Positions 26,864-36,038 of a stretch of DNA of 57,797 bases are shown here, piece by piece. Under the pieces are notes generated by a model that worked only from the letters and a program-made list of their open reading frames with translations, was not told the DNA's origin and ran no database searches. The first letter of the stretch is position 1; every line of letters starts with the position of its first letter. The DNA is from Planctomycetota bacterium. Lineage in GTDB: Bacteria > Planctomycetota > Planctomycetia > Planctomycetales > Planctomycetaceae. The translations under genes were made by a program, and so were the position numbers. The stretch spans positions 1-57,797 of the forward strand of contig QWQG01000070.1 of the NCBI GenBank assembly GCA_003670925.1. The letters are read 5' to 3'.

Positions 26864-27727
26864 CTAAATACGATGCCATGTCCTCGGAACGATATCCGTC
26901 TCATCATTTTTTGCCGTGCGGAACCATCGAGCAGGAGCACAAACTGTCTTTTCGACAGATGTTGAGAGCCATGCGCCCCACCAACTGAACGAACTATTGG
27001 CAACCACAAAATGTCGCGCGTGACTCATCACCCGCAAGTCTTCGCAATTGCGTTGTGTATCATTGTGGTCCACAAAAACCGTTGGATGCCCTAACCGAAG
27101 ATTGTCACGGCACCAAGCGGGATCATCAGAAAACACAAATAGCTTGAGCGGTCCATACTGATCTGCCAGCAGTGTAACGGACCTTTGATAATATGCGGAA
27201 TCACATGTTCCATGCACAAGATTCGTAGCGGCATTGCTGACATAGTCGCCGCGTCGCACATGCACCGCCACCGACGTCGTGGAACGCATTTCATCAATGA
27301 TCTCAGCGTCTCGACCGTCAGCCGATTCAGTCAGCGTCAGTTCCTGCAGAAGTTGCGGTCGCATCGTCGCAAAGTAGCTTTCCGACTGCCAATAACCTAC
27401 CAGATAGGAATTGTCTGCAGCGTTCGCAAGCAGAGCCTGCCATGCAAGCCCTTTTTCACGCACCAACTTTAGCGGAGGACAACCGGAGCAGAAGAGTCGC
27501 TTCCACAATTGGCCGCCAAACCGCAGCGGTCTGTGCGTCGCCATTTCAGCCGACATTTCTGCCGATTTCAGCGGAAAGCGATGAATCGCATAATCATGCA
27601 ACTTGTAAGTCTGAAACTGAGTCACATCAAGCAAAAGGTCTGTGCCTAGCCGCGTCGCAAGCTGACGTGCAGAGGCGTACTGGAACATTTGATTTCCAAG
27701 GCCGCCATAGATTCGACTGACAATCAC
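26864..27727 (-). CDS. GT11-type (alpha-1,2-fucosyl)transferase
   Basis: A 287-residue GT11 protein. The start 'MIVSRIYGGLGNQMFQYASARQLA' and the 'SVAVHVRRGDYVS' motif (GDP-fucose binding) are diagnostic; 'FVVANSSFSWWGAWLS' is the third conserved block. Bacterial GT11 enzymes mostly add alpha-1,2-fucose to galactose, as in H-antigen-like structures. Gap of 24 bases to the upstream DegT-fold gene on the same strand. Confidence 0.92.
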   Translation of the reverse strand: MIVSRIYGGLGNQMFQYASARQLATRLGTDLLLDVTQFQTYKLHDYAIHRFPLKSAEMSAEMATHRPLRFGGQLWKRLFCSGCPPLKLVREKGLAWQALLANAADNSYLVGYWQSESYFATMRPQLLQELTLTESADGRDAEIIDEMRSTTSVAVHVRRGDYVSNAATNLVHGTCDSAYYQRSVTLLADQYGPLKLFVFSDDPAWCRDNLRLGHPTVFVDHNDTQRNCEDLRVMSHARHFVVANSSFSWWGAWLSTSVEKTVCAPARWFRTAKNDETDIVPRTWHRI

Positions 27728-27751
27728 GGATGAGTCCTTTTCGAGTCAGCG

Positions 27752-29068
27752 TTACGCTGCCCTGCGATTTGATCTCTGACCGCTGAGTTCAGCGATACAG
27801 GACTCGAAAACACTGATCAATCTGGCAATGTGTTCTTGGTTGTATCCGGGTGACAAGCCAAGATACATTCCGAAATCGTGAACTTGGTCGGCTCCCGGCA
27901 AGTGTCCCGTGTGAAGCTGAGGAAACAGTTGCGTTGCAGGCTGTCGCGCCAGATTACCTGTCACGATCGCACGTGTTTCAACACCCGCCGCTTCAAGGGC
28001 AGTCGCCAGCTGATCGCGGGAAAAAGGCGCATCATTCCGGACGAGGAGCGGCAGTGAGAACCAGGAAGACTGAGCTTTCCCGGGAATTGCTGGACGACTC
28101 AGCCAAGGTGTTGAATCGACATAGTCATGGAACTGTTTTGCCAGCTGATTTCTTCGCTCGTTAAATGTCGGCAGACGATTGAGTTGATGCAGCCCAAAAC
28201 TCGCTTGCACTTCGGTTGGACGAACGTTGAAGCCCCAGTTTAGGAACAGATAGCGAGGATCACAACGGTATTGGTCCGCCAAATCTCGGCTGTTGACCGC
28301 ATCGCGCGCCCAGCCGTGCGCTCGAAGCGACTTGAGCTGACTGGCTGTTTGCTCGTCTTGGCAAGTGATCATCCCGCCTTCCATCGTTGTCATGTGATGG
28401 GAGAAGAAAAAGGAAAATGTACCGGCGAGGCCGAATGTGCCAACGGCCTGACCATCCCATGTCGCCCCCAGCGATTCGCAGCAGTCTTCGAGAATAATCA
28501 AGCCATATTCGTCTGCCAATTCCTGAATAACATCCATATCCATGGGGCAGCCCATCAGATGCACCACGAAGATTGCTTTTGTTTTCGAAGTAATCTTGGC
28601 CCGAAGATCATCAGGATCCATATTTAGAGTCTGGGGATCAACATCCACAAGGCAACCGTTGAATCCAGCCATCAGGATTGACCAGATCTGCGTCGGCCAT
28701 GTGACGGCCGGCAGGAGGACTTCGTCGCCCGGCTGCAGCAGCGGCTTTGCTGGATTATTGAGGAGAAAAGCGGCAAGGAGATCTGCTGACGAGCCGCTGT
28801 TGACCATGATCGCGTCGGTTGAGCCTGACATCTCGGCAAACGCACGCTCAAATTGCCGTGTCTTCGTACCCATGGAGGTGCGGAATCTACACATCGAATC
28901 CAATGCTTCCGTGATTTCAAGCGCGTCGTAGGCCGGCACACTCAGTGGATACCAATAACGGGAGAGGACGGTTGGCTCAGCAGCAAAACGCTCAATCCAC
29001 GACTGCACCGTCGATTGCATCTCACCCGATAATTGGGGGTCAGATTCTTCATGTAAATCCGGCTTCAT
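27752..29068 (-). CDS. DegT/DnrJ-fold protein with His in place of the PLP lysine (RfbH/ColD-like dehydratase)
   Basis: A 438-residue DegT/DnrJ/EryC1-family protein. It has 'NSGSSADLLAA', 'PAVTWPTQIWSILMAGF' and 'LIILEDCCESLGATW' (PLP-contacting Asp195). At the Schiff-base site it reads 'SFFFSHHMTTMEGGM', so His224 stands where aminotransferases have Lys (compare arnB below, '[15 protein letters not shown]'). A His there is the mark of ColD and RfbH, which remove the C3 hydroxyl of 4-keto-6-deoxy sugars. 'GNLARQPA' also recalls RfbH 'GNLTRQP'. The cysteines that bind the RfbH iron-sulfur cluster are not apparent, which favours a ColD-like mechanism. It overlaps the fcl-like gene by 4 bases. 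The sugar substrate is not proven. Confidence 0.8.
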   Translation of the reverse strand: MKPDLHEESDPQLSGEMQSTVQSWIERFAAEPTVLSRYWYPLSVPAYDALEITEALDSMCRFRTSMGTKTRQFERAFAEMSGSTDAIMVNSGSSADLLAAFLLNNPAKPLLQPGDEVLLPAVTWPTQIWSILMAGFNGCLVDVDPQTLNMDPDDLRAKITSKTKAIFVVHLMGCPMDMDVIQELADEYGLIILEDCCESLGATWDGQAVGTFGLAGTFSFFFSHHMTTMEGGMITCQDEQTASQLKSLRAHGWARDAVNSRDLADQYRCDPRYLFLNWGFNVRPTEVQASFGLHQLNRLPTFNERRNQLAKQFHDYVDSTPWLSRPAIPGKAQSSWFSLPLLVRNDAPFSRDQLATALEAAGVETRAIVTGNLARQPATQLFPQLHTGHLPGADQVHDFGMYLGLSPGYNQEHIARLISVFESCIAELSGQRSNRRAA

Positions 29069-30057
29069 GCTGCGATTTTTCCTCGATCCTTGAGGTATTT
29101 ATATTCGACGATTGTACGTTCGATGCCAAGGTCAAGATTCACCTGTGCCGTGAAACCGAGCGTTGTGAGTTGACTACAGTCCAGACACTTGCGCGCCATG
29201 CCATCCGGTTTTGTCGCATCCCAGTTAATGATGCCCTGAAACCCGCTCGCTTGTGAGATTTTTTCGGCTAGCTGACGAATAGATACGTCAACTCCTGTTC
29301 CAAGATTAACAATGTCTGGCGCGTTCTTCCGATCCATCAGAAACAACATCCCTGCGACAACGTCATCGACATGCATGAACTCTCGTCGAGCAGTACCGGT
29401 GCCCCATAATGTCACAGCGTCCAATCCATTGGCACAGGCATCGCAGAATCGCCGCACCAGTGACGACAGCACATGTGAGCGTTGCAAATCAAAATGGTCA
29501 CCAGTGCCATAGATATTGCAAGGCATAGGACAGACAATCTGCATGCCATATTGACGGTGGTAATAGGCCGCCAACTTTAACGCCGCAATTTTTGCGAGAG
29601 CGTAACCCTCGTTCGTGGGTTCAGGCGGGCCAGTCAACAGATATTCCTCACGCATCGGTTGCGGGCAAGCGCAAGGATAAATACAGGAACTGCCAAGGAG
29701 CAGCGTCTTTTTCACTCCAAAACGCTGGCAGGCTGCAAGTCCATTCACCGTCATCTGCAGATTGTCAGCAAGAAAACCAACCGGATCTGCAATGTTGGCT
29801 GCAATCCCACCAACTTTCGCAGCCAGCAGAAAAACGTACTCAGGTCGGTGTCTTTGAAAATAAGTTTCCACGGAAGATGTTTCGCAGAGGTTCAACTCCG
29901 CACGCGGAGGGCTGACAATGCGCGAAAACCCGTGGTCTCGCAGCGCGCGAACAAGACTTCCGCCAACCATGCCAGTGGCACCTGTCACAAGAATGACGGC
30001 ATTCTTTTCCAGCGTGCTTTGTGCCATGTCTCGGGGAAAATTCAAGGCATGTTCCAT
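29065..30057 (-). CDS. GDP-L-fucose synthase / ColC-like epimerase-reductase
   Basis: A 330-residue extended SDR. It has the NADP-binding 'VTGATGMVGGSLVRAL', 'FLLAAKVGGIAANIADP', 'GSSCIYP', the catalytic Tyr-x3-Lys ('EGYALAKIAALK') and 'RREFMHVDDVV', all as in GDP-L-fucose synthase (Fcl), which epimerises and reduces GDP-4-keto-6-deoxymannose. ColC, which makes GDP-colitose, belongs to the same family. The next gene is an RfbH/ColD-like dehydratase, so either GDP-fucose or a GDP-3,6-dideoxyhexose product is possible. No GDP-mannose dehydratase (gmd) is in the window. An alternative start is ATG at 30027. Confidence 0.85.
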   Translation of the reverse strand: MEHALNFPRDMAQSTLEKNAVILVTGATGMVGGSLVRALRDHGFSRIVSPPRAELNLCETSSVETYFQRHRPEYVFLLAAKVGGIAANIADPVGFLADNLQMTVNGLAACQRFGVKKTLLLGSSCIYPCACPQPMREEYLLTGPPEPTNEGYALAKIAALKLAAYYHRQYGMQIVCPMPCNIYGTGDHFDLQRSHVLSSLVRRFCDACANGLDAVTLWGTGTARREFMHVDDVVAGMLFLMDRKNAPDIVNLGTGVDVSIRQLAEKISQASGFQGIINWDATKPDGMARKCLDCSQLTTLGFTAQVNLDLGIERTIVEYKYLKDRGKIAA

Positions 30058-30155
30058 GGATGCAAGTCAATCGAATGTGAGCCGTCAGTGCAGTCGGATG
30101 CCCATAGTTTTCATGCGATTCTCTTTTGAGGGTACGGGCGACGCACTATGTTCGA

Positions 30156-30172
30156 CAAAAATACGATTTTTG
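30156..30172. promoter_or_regulatory. Palindrome in AT-rich divergent region
   Basis: CAAAAAT-ACG-ATTTTTG, a perfect 7-bp inverted repeat, lies in the AT-rich spacer between the divergent fcl-like and FkbM genes. The size and place fit a regulator-binding site, but no cognate regulator is known. It could equally be incidental. Confidence 0.35.
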
Positions 30173-30355
30173 GTCAAGGCCAATGTCATTCATGCAAACA
30201 ATAAAAATAGACCAAAAAAGGAACCTAAATAACGTGAACCTGCGATCAAAACTGATCTCCCGGCAATCGCGGCTTGTTGCTAGCATTTGTCGAGAATCGC
30301 GGTGATTTTTTAGGCAAATATTTTAAATCCGGAATGACCCAGCGAGAAAATTGGG

Positions 30356-31015
30356 ATGCGGTATTTCAACAAGCTTCGACGGCGTCTACAGAAGACCTTC
30401 TTTCCGAGCGCGTGGGACATTGTGATTCGCCGATGGAAGACTGATAAAGGTGATCAGACTCTGCGTTTGAACTACGATCTCAAGCGAGATTCAGTGGTTC
30501 TGGATCTCGGTGGTTACCGTGGCGAGTGGGCTGATAATATTCATGCTCGATATGGATGCAAAATCCATGTCTTTGAGCCAGTCGCATCCTTCGCCAATGG
30601 AATTGCAACTCGGTTCCGGAGTCACGATGCGATCGAAGTCCACCAGTTCGGCTTGGGAAGCAGTACCCGTGCAGAATCCATTGGACTCTCAGCGGACGGC
30701 AGTTCGGTGTTTCAACGCAATGGTCGGACAGAATCCATCCAGATTGTGGATGTCGCCGACTGGATTCAACAGCAAGCGACGTCACAGTTTGGCCTGATGA
30801 AGATCAACATTGAAGGCGGCGAATATGAGGTTCTGGAACGCCTGCTCGAGACTGGGTTAGCATCCAGAATGGACAATATTCAGGTGCAGTTCCATAACAT
30901 TGCGCCGGACTCCGAATCTCGAATGAACTCAATTCTGAAACGGCTGGAGGCTTCCCATGAGCCGACGTATCAGTATCCGTTCGTCTGGGAAAACTGGCGA
31001 CGTGGTGCGGCTTAA
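30356..31015 (+). CDS. FkbM-family methyltransferase (second copy)
   Basis: A 219-residue protein with the FkbM methyltransferase core: 'SVVLDLGGYRGEWADNI' (SAM motif I), 'IHVFEPVASFANGIATRF', 'GLMKINIEGGEYEVLERLLETG' and 'IQVQFHNI'. It is shorter than the copy at 24118 and lacks that copy's N-terminal helical part, so the two are not close paralogues. Probably methylates a sugar of the surface glycan. Divergent from the fcl-like gene. Confidence 0.85.
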   Translation: MRYFNKLRRRLQKTFFPSAWDIVIRRWKTDKGDQTLRLNYDLKRDSVVLDLGGYRGEWADNIHARYGCKIHVFEPVASFANGIATRFRSHDAIEVHQFGLGSSTRAESIGLSADGSSVFQRNGRTESIQIVDVADWIQQQATSQFGLMKINIEGGEYEVLERLLETGLASRMDNIQVQFHNIAPDSESRMNSILKRLEASHEPTYQYPFVWENWRRGAA

Positions 31016-31135
31016 TCACTGAAGATTAAGACTCAGCATCACGGTGACGATGAGCCAAGTTGAGTGGAGCCATCGCAAGGCCGATAATTTCTGAGCGCCA
31101 AGGCTTCCACCTGTGATCAAAGGTCATTGAAGAAC

Positions 31136-32281
31136 ATGCGAACCAATGCGGGAGTCGCTATCTGGGGAAGCCTGTTCACGATTTGTGTGGCTCTGCTCCT
31201 AATCGATCAACGCGATGATCCTGAATTCATATTTCCCATATCATTTGCTGCTCCCGAACACCGCGCTCCAGACACCAATCCGAAGTTCGAGGCGGCCTTT
31301 GTTGGATCTCACGCAGAAACGCCTTCCGTTCATGCCGGAACTCTGACGTATCTCAAGAATGGTAGCCTGCTGGCTGCATGGTTCGGCGGGACTCGCGAAG
31401 GCGCCAAAGATGTCAGCATTTATTTCGCCCGGCGAGAATCTGATTCGCAACAGTGGTCCGCTCCTGTCGTAGTCGCTTCGCGTGAGCAGACAACGCAAGA
31501 GCTCAATCGCTTTATCGCGAAACTCGGCAATCCGATCCTGTTCGCCGATTCTCGAGGACGCGTCTGGCTGTTCTATGTGACCGTGTCTTTTGGAGGCTGG
31601 TCAGGTAGCAGCATCACGTTTCGCTACTCGGACGATGACGGAGAATCTTGGTCTGGGGCGGAACGGTTAGTCACATCGCCATTTTTAAATGTCAGCACGC
31701 TAGTGAAAGGTTGTCCGCTCGAATGTAAATCGGGCCATATTCTTCTGCCCGTCTACCACGAATTCCTCCGAAAGTGTGGCGAATTACTGACGATCAGTCC
31801 GGATGGAAAACTTGTTTCAAAGACACGCCTGAGTGCTACCCACCGGGCAATTCAGCCGTGCGTCGTTCCTCTGAATGAAAAAGCGGTCCGGGTGTTTTAT
31901 CGCCAGAATGGCTTTGCCGACCGCATGGTGCTGACGCAGCAGATTCCCAATGTGTTCGCTCCGGACAACACCGCCCTTGTGGCCACAAATATTGCAAATC
32001 CAGATGCCGCAGTCTCGGTCATTCGTCGCAACAATAAGGGGTTCCTCATGGTGTGCAACCCCCTCGATTCAGGACGGCATAAGCTGTCGCTCGCGACCTC
32101 GAATGACGGTCTTTCATGGCAGGTGATCCACGAGATCGAGAACAGTGCATCTCCCAATGAGTTTTCCTATCCGTATCTGATTCAGGGAAGGCCGGGTGAA
32201 TACCATCTGATTTACACTTGGAATCGAACCAAAATGCGGTACGCCTTCTTCAATGAACGTTGGCTGGAGAACGCACCGTGA
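31136..32281 (+). CDS. Sialidase-like (BNR-repeat) exported protein
   Basis: A ~381-residue protein with an N-terminal hydrophobic anchor (about residues 6-22) and a six-bladed-propeller sialidase domain: 'TPSVHAGTLTYLKNGSLLAAWFGGTREGAKDVSIYFARR', Asp-box-like 'YSDDDGESWSGAERL', 'GSGHILLPVYHE'-type segment and 'SYPYLIQGRPGEYHLIYTWNR'. This is the 'predicted neuraminidase' (BNR_2) group often found in exopolysaccharide loci. The substrate need not be sialic acid. ATG at 31136 was chosen over the TTG at 31127. Its stop overlaps the start of the next gene (GTGA), so they are translationally coupled. Confidence 0.8.
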   Translation: MRTNAGVAIWGSLFTICVALLLIDQRDDPEFIFPISFAAPEHRAPDTNPKFEAAFVGSHAETPSVHAGTLTYLKNGSLLAAWFGGTREGAKDVSIYFARRESDSQQWSAPVVVASREQTTQELNRFIAKLGNPILFADSRGRVWLFYVTVSFGGWSGSSITFRYSDDDGESWSGAERLVTSPFLNVSTLVKGCPLECKSGHILLPVYHEFLRKCGELLTISPDGKLVSKTRLSATHRAIQPCVVPLNEKAVRVFYRQNGFADRMVLTQQIPNVFAPDNTALVATNIANPDAAVSVIRRNNKGFLMVCNPLDSGRHKLSLATSNDGLSWQVIHEIENSASPNEFSYPYLIQGRPGEYHLIYTWNRTKMRYAFFNERWLENAP

Positions 32282-32925
32282 GTTCCGCCTTTTGGATTTG
32301 GTCCCACCTTTCCTTTGTGCTGCTGGCAGCCAACTTTCTCCTGCTGATGCAACGGGGGCGCAGGGGACCGCGGGCAAGGTGGGCATCCCTTTCGGTCCTC
32401 GCTTTCCTCGGGCTTTTGCCGGTAGGCCACACCGATGTCTCCGGCTTTATGCTAGCGCATACGGGGACACTCTGTGTGCCGATTCTCATCCTGATGCTCC
32501 GAGAACTGCTCGCCGCCGAGGGATTGGTACTATCTCAGCCGCCGCAGATTCAGAGGAACACAAACCTGTTCTGGCTGGCCTGTGGAGTGCTCCTCTATCC
32601 CGCCGCACTGGGATTTGTGGCACACGACACTTATTACTTCGGCTATAACAGCTCGATGGGGTGGTGCGTGCTTGGATTGTCCTGCGTGGCGATGCTGTGT
32701 CGCCACCAAGTTCTGGGCATCTGTTTGGCAGCGGCTGTCCTCGCTCACCAACTGGGGCTGCAGGAGTCGCCCAACTTATGGGATTACCTCATTGATCCCT
32801 GGTTGTGGATTGCGGCGGCTTCTCACCTGATCTGGATGCGCTTCAAACCACAGCCACAGCAGATCCGATCTAACAGTGTGACAAATGGGCTGCCAGCAAT
32901 GGCCATCCTTCCCCAGCATCGGTAG
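32278..32925 (+). CDS. Multi-pass membrane protein coupled to the sialidase-like gene
   Basis: A 215-residue hydrophobic protein with about six membrane helices ('FWIWSHLSFVLLAANFLLLM', 'LACGVLLYPAALGFV' and others). It contains 'GFVAHDTYYFGYNSSMGW', with charged/polar residues between helices. I do not recognise a named family, but similar proteins occur next to BNR_2 sialidase-like genes in surface glycan loci. A GTG start is inferred from the 4-base overlap with the preceding stop. Confidence 0.65.
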   Translation: MSSAFWIWSHLSFVLLAANFLLLMQRGRRGPRARWASLSVLAFLGLLPVGHTDVSGFMLAHTGTLCVPILILMLRELLAAEGLVLSQPPQIQRNTNLFWLACGVLLYPAALGFVAHDTYYFGYNSSMGWCVLGLSCVAMLCRHQVLGICLAAAVLAHQLGLQESPNLWDYLIDPWLWIAAASHLIWMRFKPQPQQIRSNSVTNGLPAMAILPQHR

Positions 32926-33072
32926 ACATTGCGGAGGAAGTGAGGAATCATTGACAAATGAAGTGCGCGGCACATATTGATCGCCACACATGTGACTCAT
33001 CCTGAAAGAATGGCAGAAACGCGAATCTGGCCATCGACAGCACGCGCACATATGATTTGTCACTGAACCGGA

Positions 33073-33972
33073 TTACGCAACCGACGGAAGCGACTCTTGA
33101 AAGGCAATCCAACCTTCGCGACCGGGAAGCTGGCGTGGGGCGATGCGGTCAGAAGGGTACGGGACGGAAGCGTGCAGGAGGTCACCCGTTGGCACAACCT
33201 CGATGTTTCGTTCCGCAGCCTTCCGCAGAAAATCGTCGAACAGTTGATGGCAAGCGATACCTTCCACCTCGGCGTGGATGGTGAGCAAATTCAAATGGTG
33301 CGGTTGGATTAGGGAAAACAGATGTTCGTTGTAGTTCGAATTGGTGATACCATCGCGACCGATAATTTCATCGTACGTCGGGAGGTTGACCGGAATCTGC
33401 GGTTGAGTTAGACGCTGGCCATGCACTTCGGGGATAAACACACTGTGGCCACGACAATCGCTGTTAAATTTGAACGCGAATCGTTCCTTCTGCAGCAACA
33501 TCGCATCGTTGGCTTTCCAGCCGGGTGCCGCTGAACAGGTCGGTGGCCTTCCGCAGATTTGGGTGAGCGATTGAACTCCTCGTGCGAGATGTTGGTAAAT
33601 CGCTTCAGCATCCATCGCATCGATGCGGGCCTGCCACGCATGGTGGTCCCACGCATGCAAGCCAATCTCGTGCCCTTCGTCGGCGGTGCGGCGAATTGGT
33701 TCCGCCAGATTTTTGCCGATGAGTGGGCCGGGATAAAAAGTGCCGCGTAGCAGAATATCCCAACCATACAGGCTAGCAGCATTGCTCCGCAACATTTTCA
33801 CGAGGAAGGCTGGCTTCAGCAAACGCCAAAGGTGCCGCCCCATGTTGTCGGGACCAACCGAAAAGAAGAACGAACCCTTGACGCCAAATTTTGCAAGGCT
33901 GTCGCACAACGCCGGGACACCAAGTTTGGTGCCCCGGTATGTATCAACATCAATTCGTAACCCCAATTTCAT
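33073..33972 (-). CDS. arnD: 4-deoxy-4-formamido-L-arabinose-phosphoundecaprenol deformylase
   Basis: ArnD removes the formyl group from undecaprenyl-phosphate-linked L-Ara4FN at the periplasmic side, which drives the pathway to L-Ara4N. The 299-residue protein is a NodB-type polysaccharide deacetylase with metal-binding 'RIDVD' (Asp8/Asp10) and '[13 protein letters not shown]'. It matches the E. coli enzyme over long stretches ('[16 protein letters not shown]', '[16 protein letters not shown]', 'IHAEVEG'). ATGA overlap with arnA. Last gene of the arn run. Confidence 0.96.
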   Translation of the reverse strand: MKLGLRIDVDTYRGTKLGVPALCDSLAKFGVKGSFFFSVGPDNMGRHLWRLLKPAFLVKMLRSNAASLYGWDILLRGTFYPGPLIGKNLAEPIRRTADEGHEIGLHAWDHHAWQARIDAMDAEAIYQHLARGVQSLTQICGRPPTCSAAPGWKANDAMLLQKERFAFKFNSDCRGHSVFIPEVHGQRLTQPQIPVNLPTYDEIIGRDGITNSNYNEHLFSLIQPHHLNLLTIHAEVEGIACHQLFDDFLRKAAERNIEVVPTGDLLHASVPYPSDRIAPRQLPGREGWIAFQESLPSVA

Positions 33973-36008
33973 GCCGCGTATCGCTTAGCAATGGCCTCAA
34001 CAGGCGAACTGTTGTCTTCATACCTAAACAAGCCTGAATCGACAGCCTGCTGCAGGAAGAAATCGAGCGTCTTAGCAATGGAAACTTCGAACGCGATGCT
34101 CGGTTCCCAGTCAATGTACCGCTTCGCATTTCGAATACTCGGCACACGTCGTTGCATGTCCTGATATCCTTTACCGTAGAAGGCGCTGCTTTCCACGTCG
34201 ATGCAACCTGCGGATGGCGGGAACTGGCTCCGCAATGGATGCTCGTCAAATTTTCTCGTCAGAATCTCAGCGAGTTCACGGATACTGGCTTCGTTCTCAG
34301 GGTAGCCAATATTGACGATCTTCCCGTCGCAAAGACCGTCCTTGTTTTCAACAATCCGATAGAGCGCCTCGATCGCATCCTCCACGTCGATGAATGAGCG
34401 CTTCTGTTCGCCACCATCGACAAGCTGGATTGGCGTGCCCTGACACAGGTTGAGAATCAGCTGCGTGATCGCCCGAGACGACCCCACGCGGGCGGACATG
34501 AGCGTATCCAAACGCGGCCCGATCCAGTTGAACGGTCGGAACAAAGTAAACTTCAAATTCTCTTTCTCGCCGTAGGCCCAAATCACTCGATCGAGCAGTT
34601 GTTTTATACTGGAATAAATCCAGCGTTGGTTCTTGATCGGCCCGGTGACGAGCGTCGATGATTCTTCATCGAAGTTTTCATCTGGGCACATCCCGTAGAC
34701 TTCCGAAGTCGAAGGGAAAATGATCCGTTTTCCGTATTTAACGCAAGCGCGGATCGTACGCAGATTTTCTTCGAAATCCAGTGAGAAGACACCCAATGGA
34801 TTGCGTGCATATTCCATCGGCGTCGCAATTGCGACCAGCGGAAGAACCACGTCGCATTTGCGAATGTGGTACTCCGTCCATTCATTGTGAATGGAAATAT
34901 CCCCCTCACGGAAATGGAAATTCGGGTGGTGGAGCAGGTGCTGAATATAATTTGAGTTCAGGTCAAGTCCGTAGACATCATACTTTCCGCTGGCAGTGAG
35001 CTTGTCGCTCAGATGGCTTCCAATGAAGCCGTTCACTCCTAGGATGAGTACGCTCTTTTTTCGCTCTGCCTGAAACTTAGCAATGAGGTGCGGGCCAAAC
35101 TTCATGTTGGGTTGGAGCAGGGCATCTTTGGCAAACTGCCGACCCGAACAAATTACACCAGTTTCGAGCTGTGCCGATTCCACGCGGACACTGCCGGACC
35201 CGCAGGCAACAGTCAGCGGATCGACGGAAATGATCGTTCCCGGAGCGACTCCTGGAGCATCACCTTTCGCTGTGACTTGCCAGATGAGAGTTTTACGGTC
35301 ACTGATATATGTAAAAGCACCGGGATAAGGTTTTGTGACGGCGCGAACGAGGTTACGTACTTCTTCCGCACTTCTGGTCCAATCAATCTCGCCATCCTTT
35401 GGACGGCGGCCACCATAGTAGGATGCTTTTGAATTGTCCTGCGCTACGCTTGGGGCTGAGCCATCTTTAATGAGTGGCAGCGTATCCGCGAGCATCCCGG
35501 TGGCTTCGGTAATAGTTCTCTGAAACAGCGTCTTCGCCGTATCGAAATAGGAGATTGCGATACTGCGTTGGGCAATGATGTCGCCCGCGTCTGCACTCGG
35601 CGTCATGTAATGCAACGTCACACCAGTCTCGGTTTCGCCATTCACCAAAACCCAATTAATCGGACTGCGACCACGGTAGGCAGGGAGCAGTGAACCGTGC
35701 AGGTTGATACATCCAAACTTTGGAATGTCCAGAATCTGGCTCTTGACCATGTTCCGATAGTAAAAAGAAAAGATCAGATCGGGCTCCATCTCGCGAATAC
35801 GTTTTTCCCAGACAGGATGATTGATATCCTCCGGTGCATAGACAGGAATGCCTTTCTCCGCGGCAAGCTCAGCCACGGAGTCGAACCAGATATTTTCGTG
35901 CGCATCGTCGACATGCGTGAACACAGCTGCAATTTCAAAGTCGTTGGCAAGTAGAGCTTCTATTCCAACACAGCCAATCGAATGGTAACCAAGTACGACA
36001 ACCTTCAT
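33969..36008 (-). CDS. arnA: Bifunctional UDP-L-Ara4N formyltransferase / UDP-glucuronic acid decarboxylase
   Basis: A 679-residue two-domain enzyme. The N-terminal formyltransferase (1-~300) has Asn102, His104 and Asp140 ('[19 protein letters not shown]', 'PSADAGDI'). The C-terminal SDR (from ~315, '[14 protein letters not shown]') oxidises and decarboxylates UDP-glucuronate and has 'STSEVYG' (Ser/Glu), 'IYSSIKQ' (Tyr-x3-Lys) and 'EQKRSF' (the arginine proposed as general acid). Residue numbers of the first triad equal those of E. coli ArnA. A strong AAAGGAG lies upstream. Between arnC and arnD in an arn operon. Confidence 0.97.
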   Translation of the reverse strand: MKVVVLGYHSIGCVGIEALLANDFEIAAVFTHVDDAHENIWFDSVAELAAEKGIPVYAPEDINHPVWEKRIREMEPDLIFSFYYRNMVKSQILDIPKFGCINLHGSLLPAYRGRSPINWVLVNGETETGVTLHYMTPSADAGDIIAQRSIAISYFDTAKTLFQRTITEATGMLADTLPLIKDGSAPSVAQDNSKASYYGGRRPKDGEIDWTRSAEEVRNLVRAVTKPYPGAFTYISDRKTLIWQVTAKGDAPGVAPGTIISVDPLTVACGSGSVRVESAQLETGVICSGRQFAKDALLQPNMKFGPHLIAKFQAERKKSVLILGVNGFIGSHLSDKLTASGKYDVYGLDLNSNYIQHLLHHPNFHFREGDISIHNEWTEYHIRKCDVVLPLVAIATPMEYARNPLGVFSLDFEENLRTIRACVKYGKRIIFPSTSEVYGMCPDENFDEESSTLVTGPIKNQRWIYSSIKQLLDRVIWAYGEKENLKFTLFRPFNWIGPRLDTLMSARVGSSRAITQLILNLCQGTPIQLVDGGEQKRSFIDVEDAIEALYRIVENKDGLCDGKIVNIGYPENEASIRELAEILTRKFDEHPLRSQFPPSAGCIDVESSAFYGKGYQDMQRRVPSIRNAKRYIDWEPSIAFEVSIAKTLDFFLQQAVDSGLFRYEDNSSPVEAIAKRYAA

Positions 36009-36038
36009 AACTTTAGCACTCCTTTGCTCTGTTGTTCG

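Noticed and set aside
32926-33072. Terminator between the convergent membrane-protein gene and arnD
   Set aside because: No good stem with a T run on either strand.
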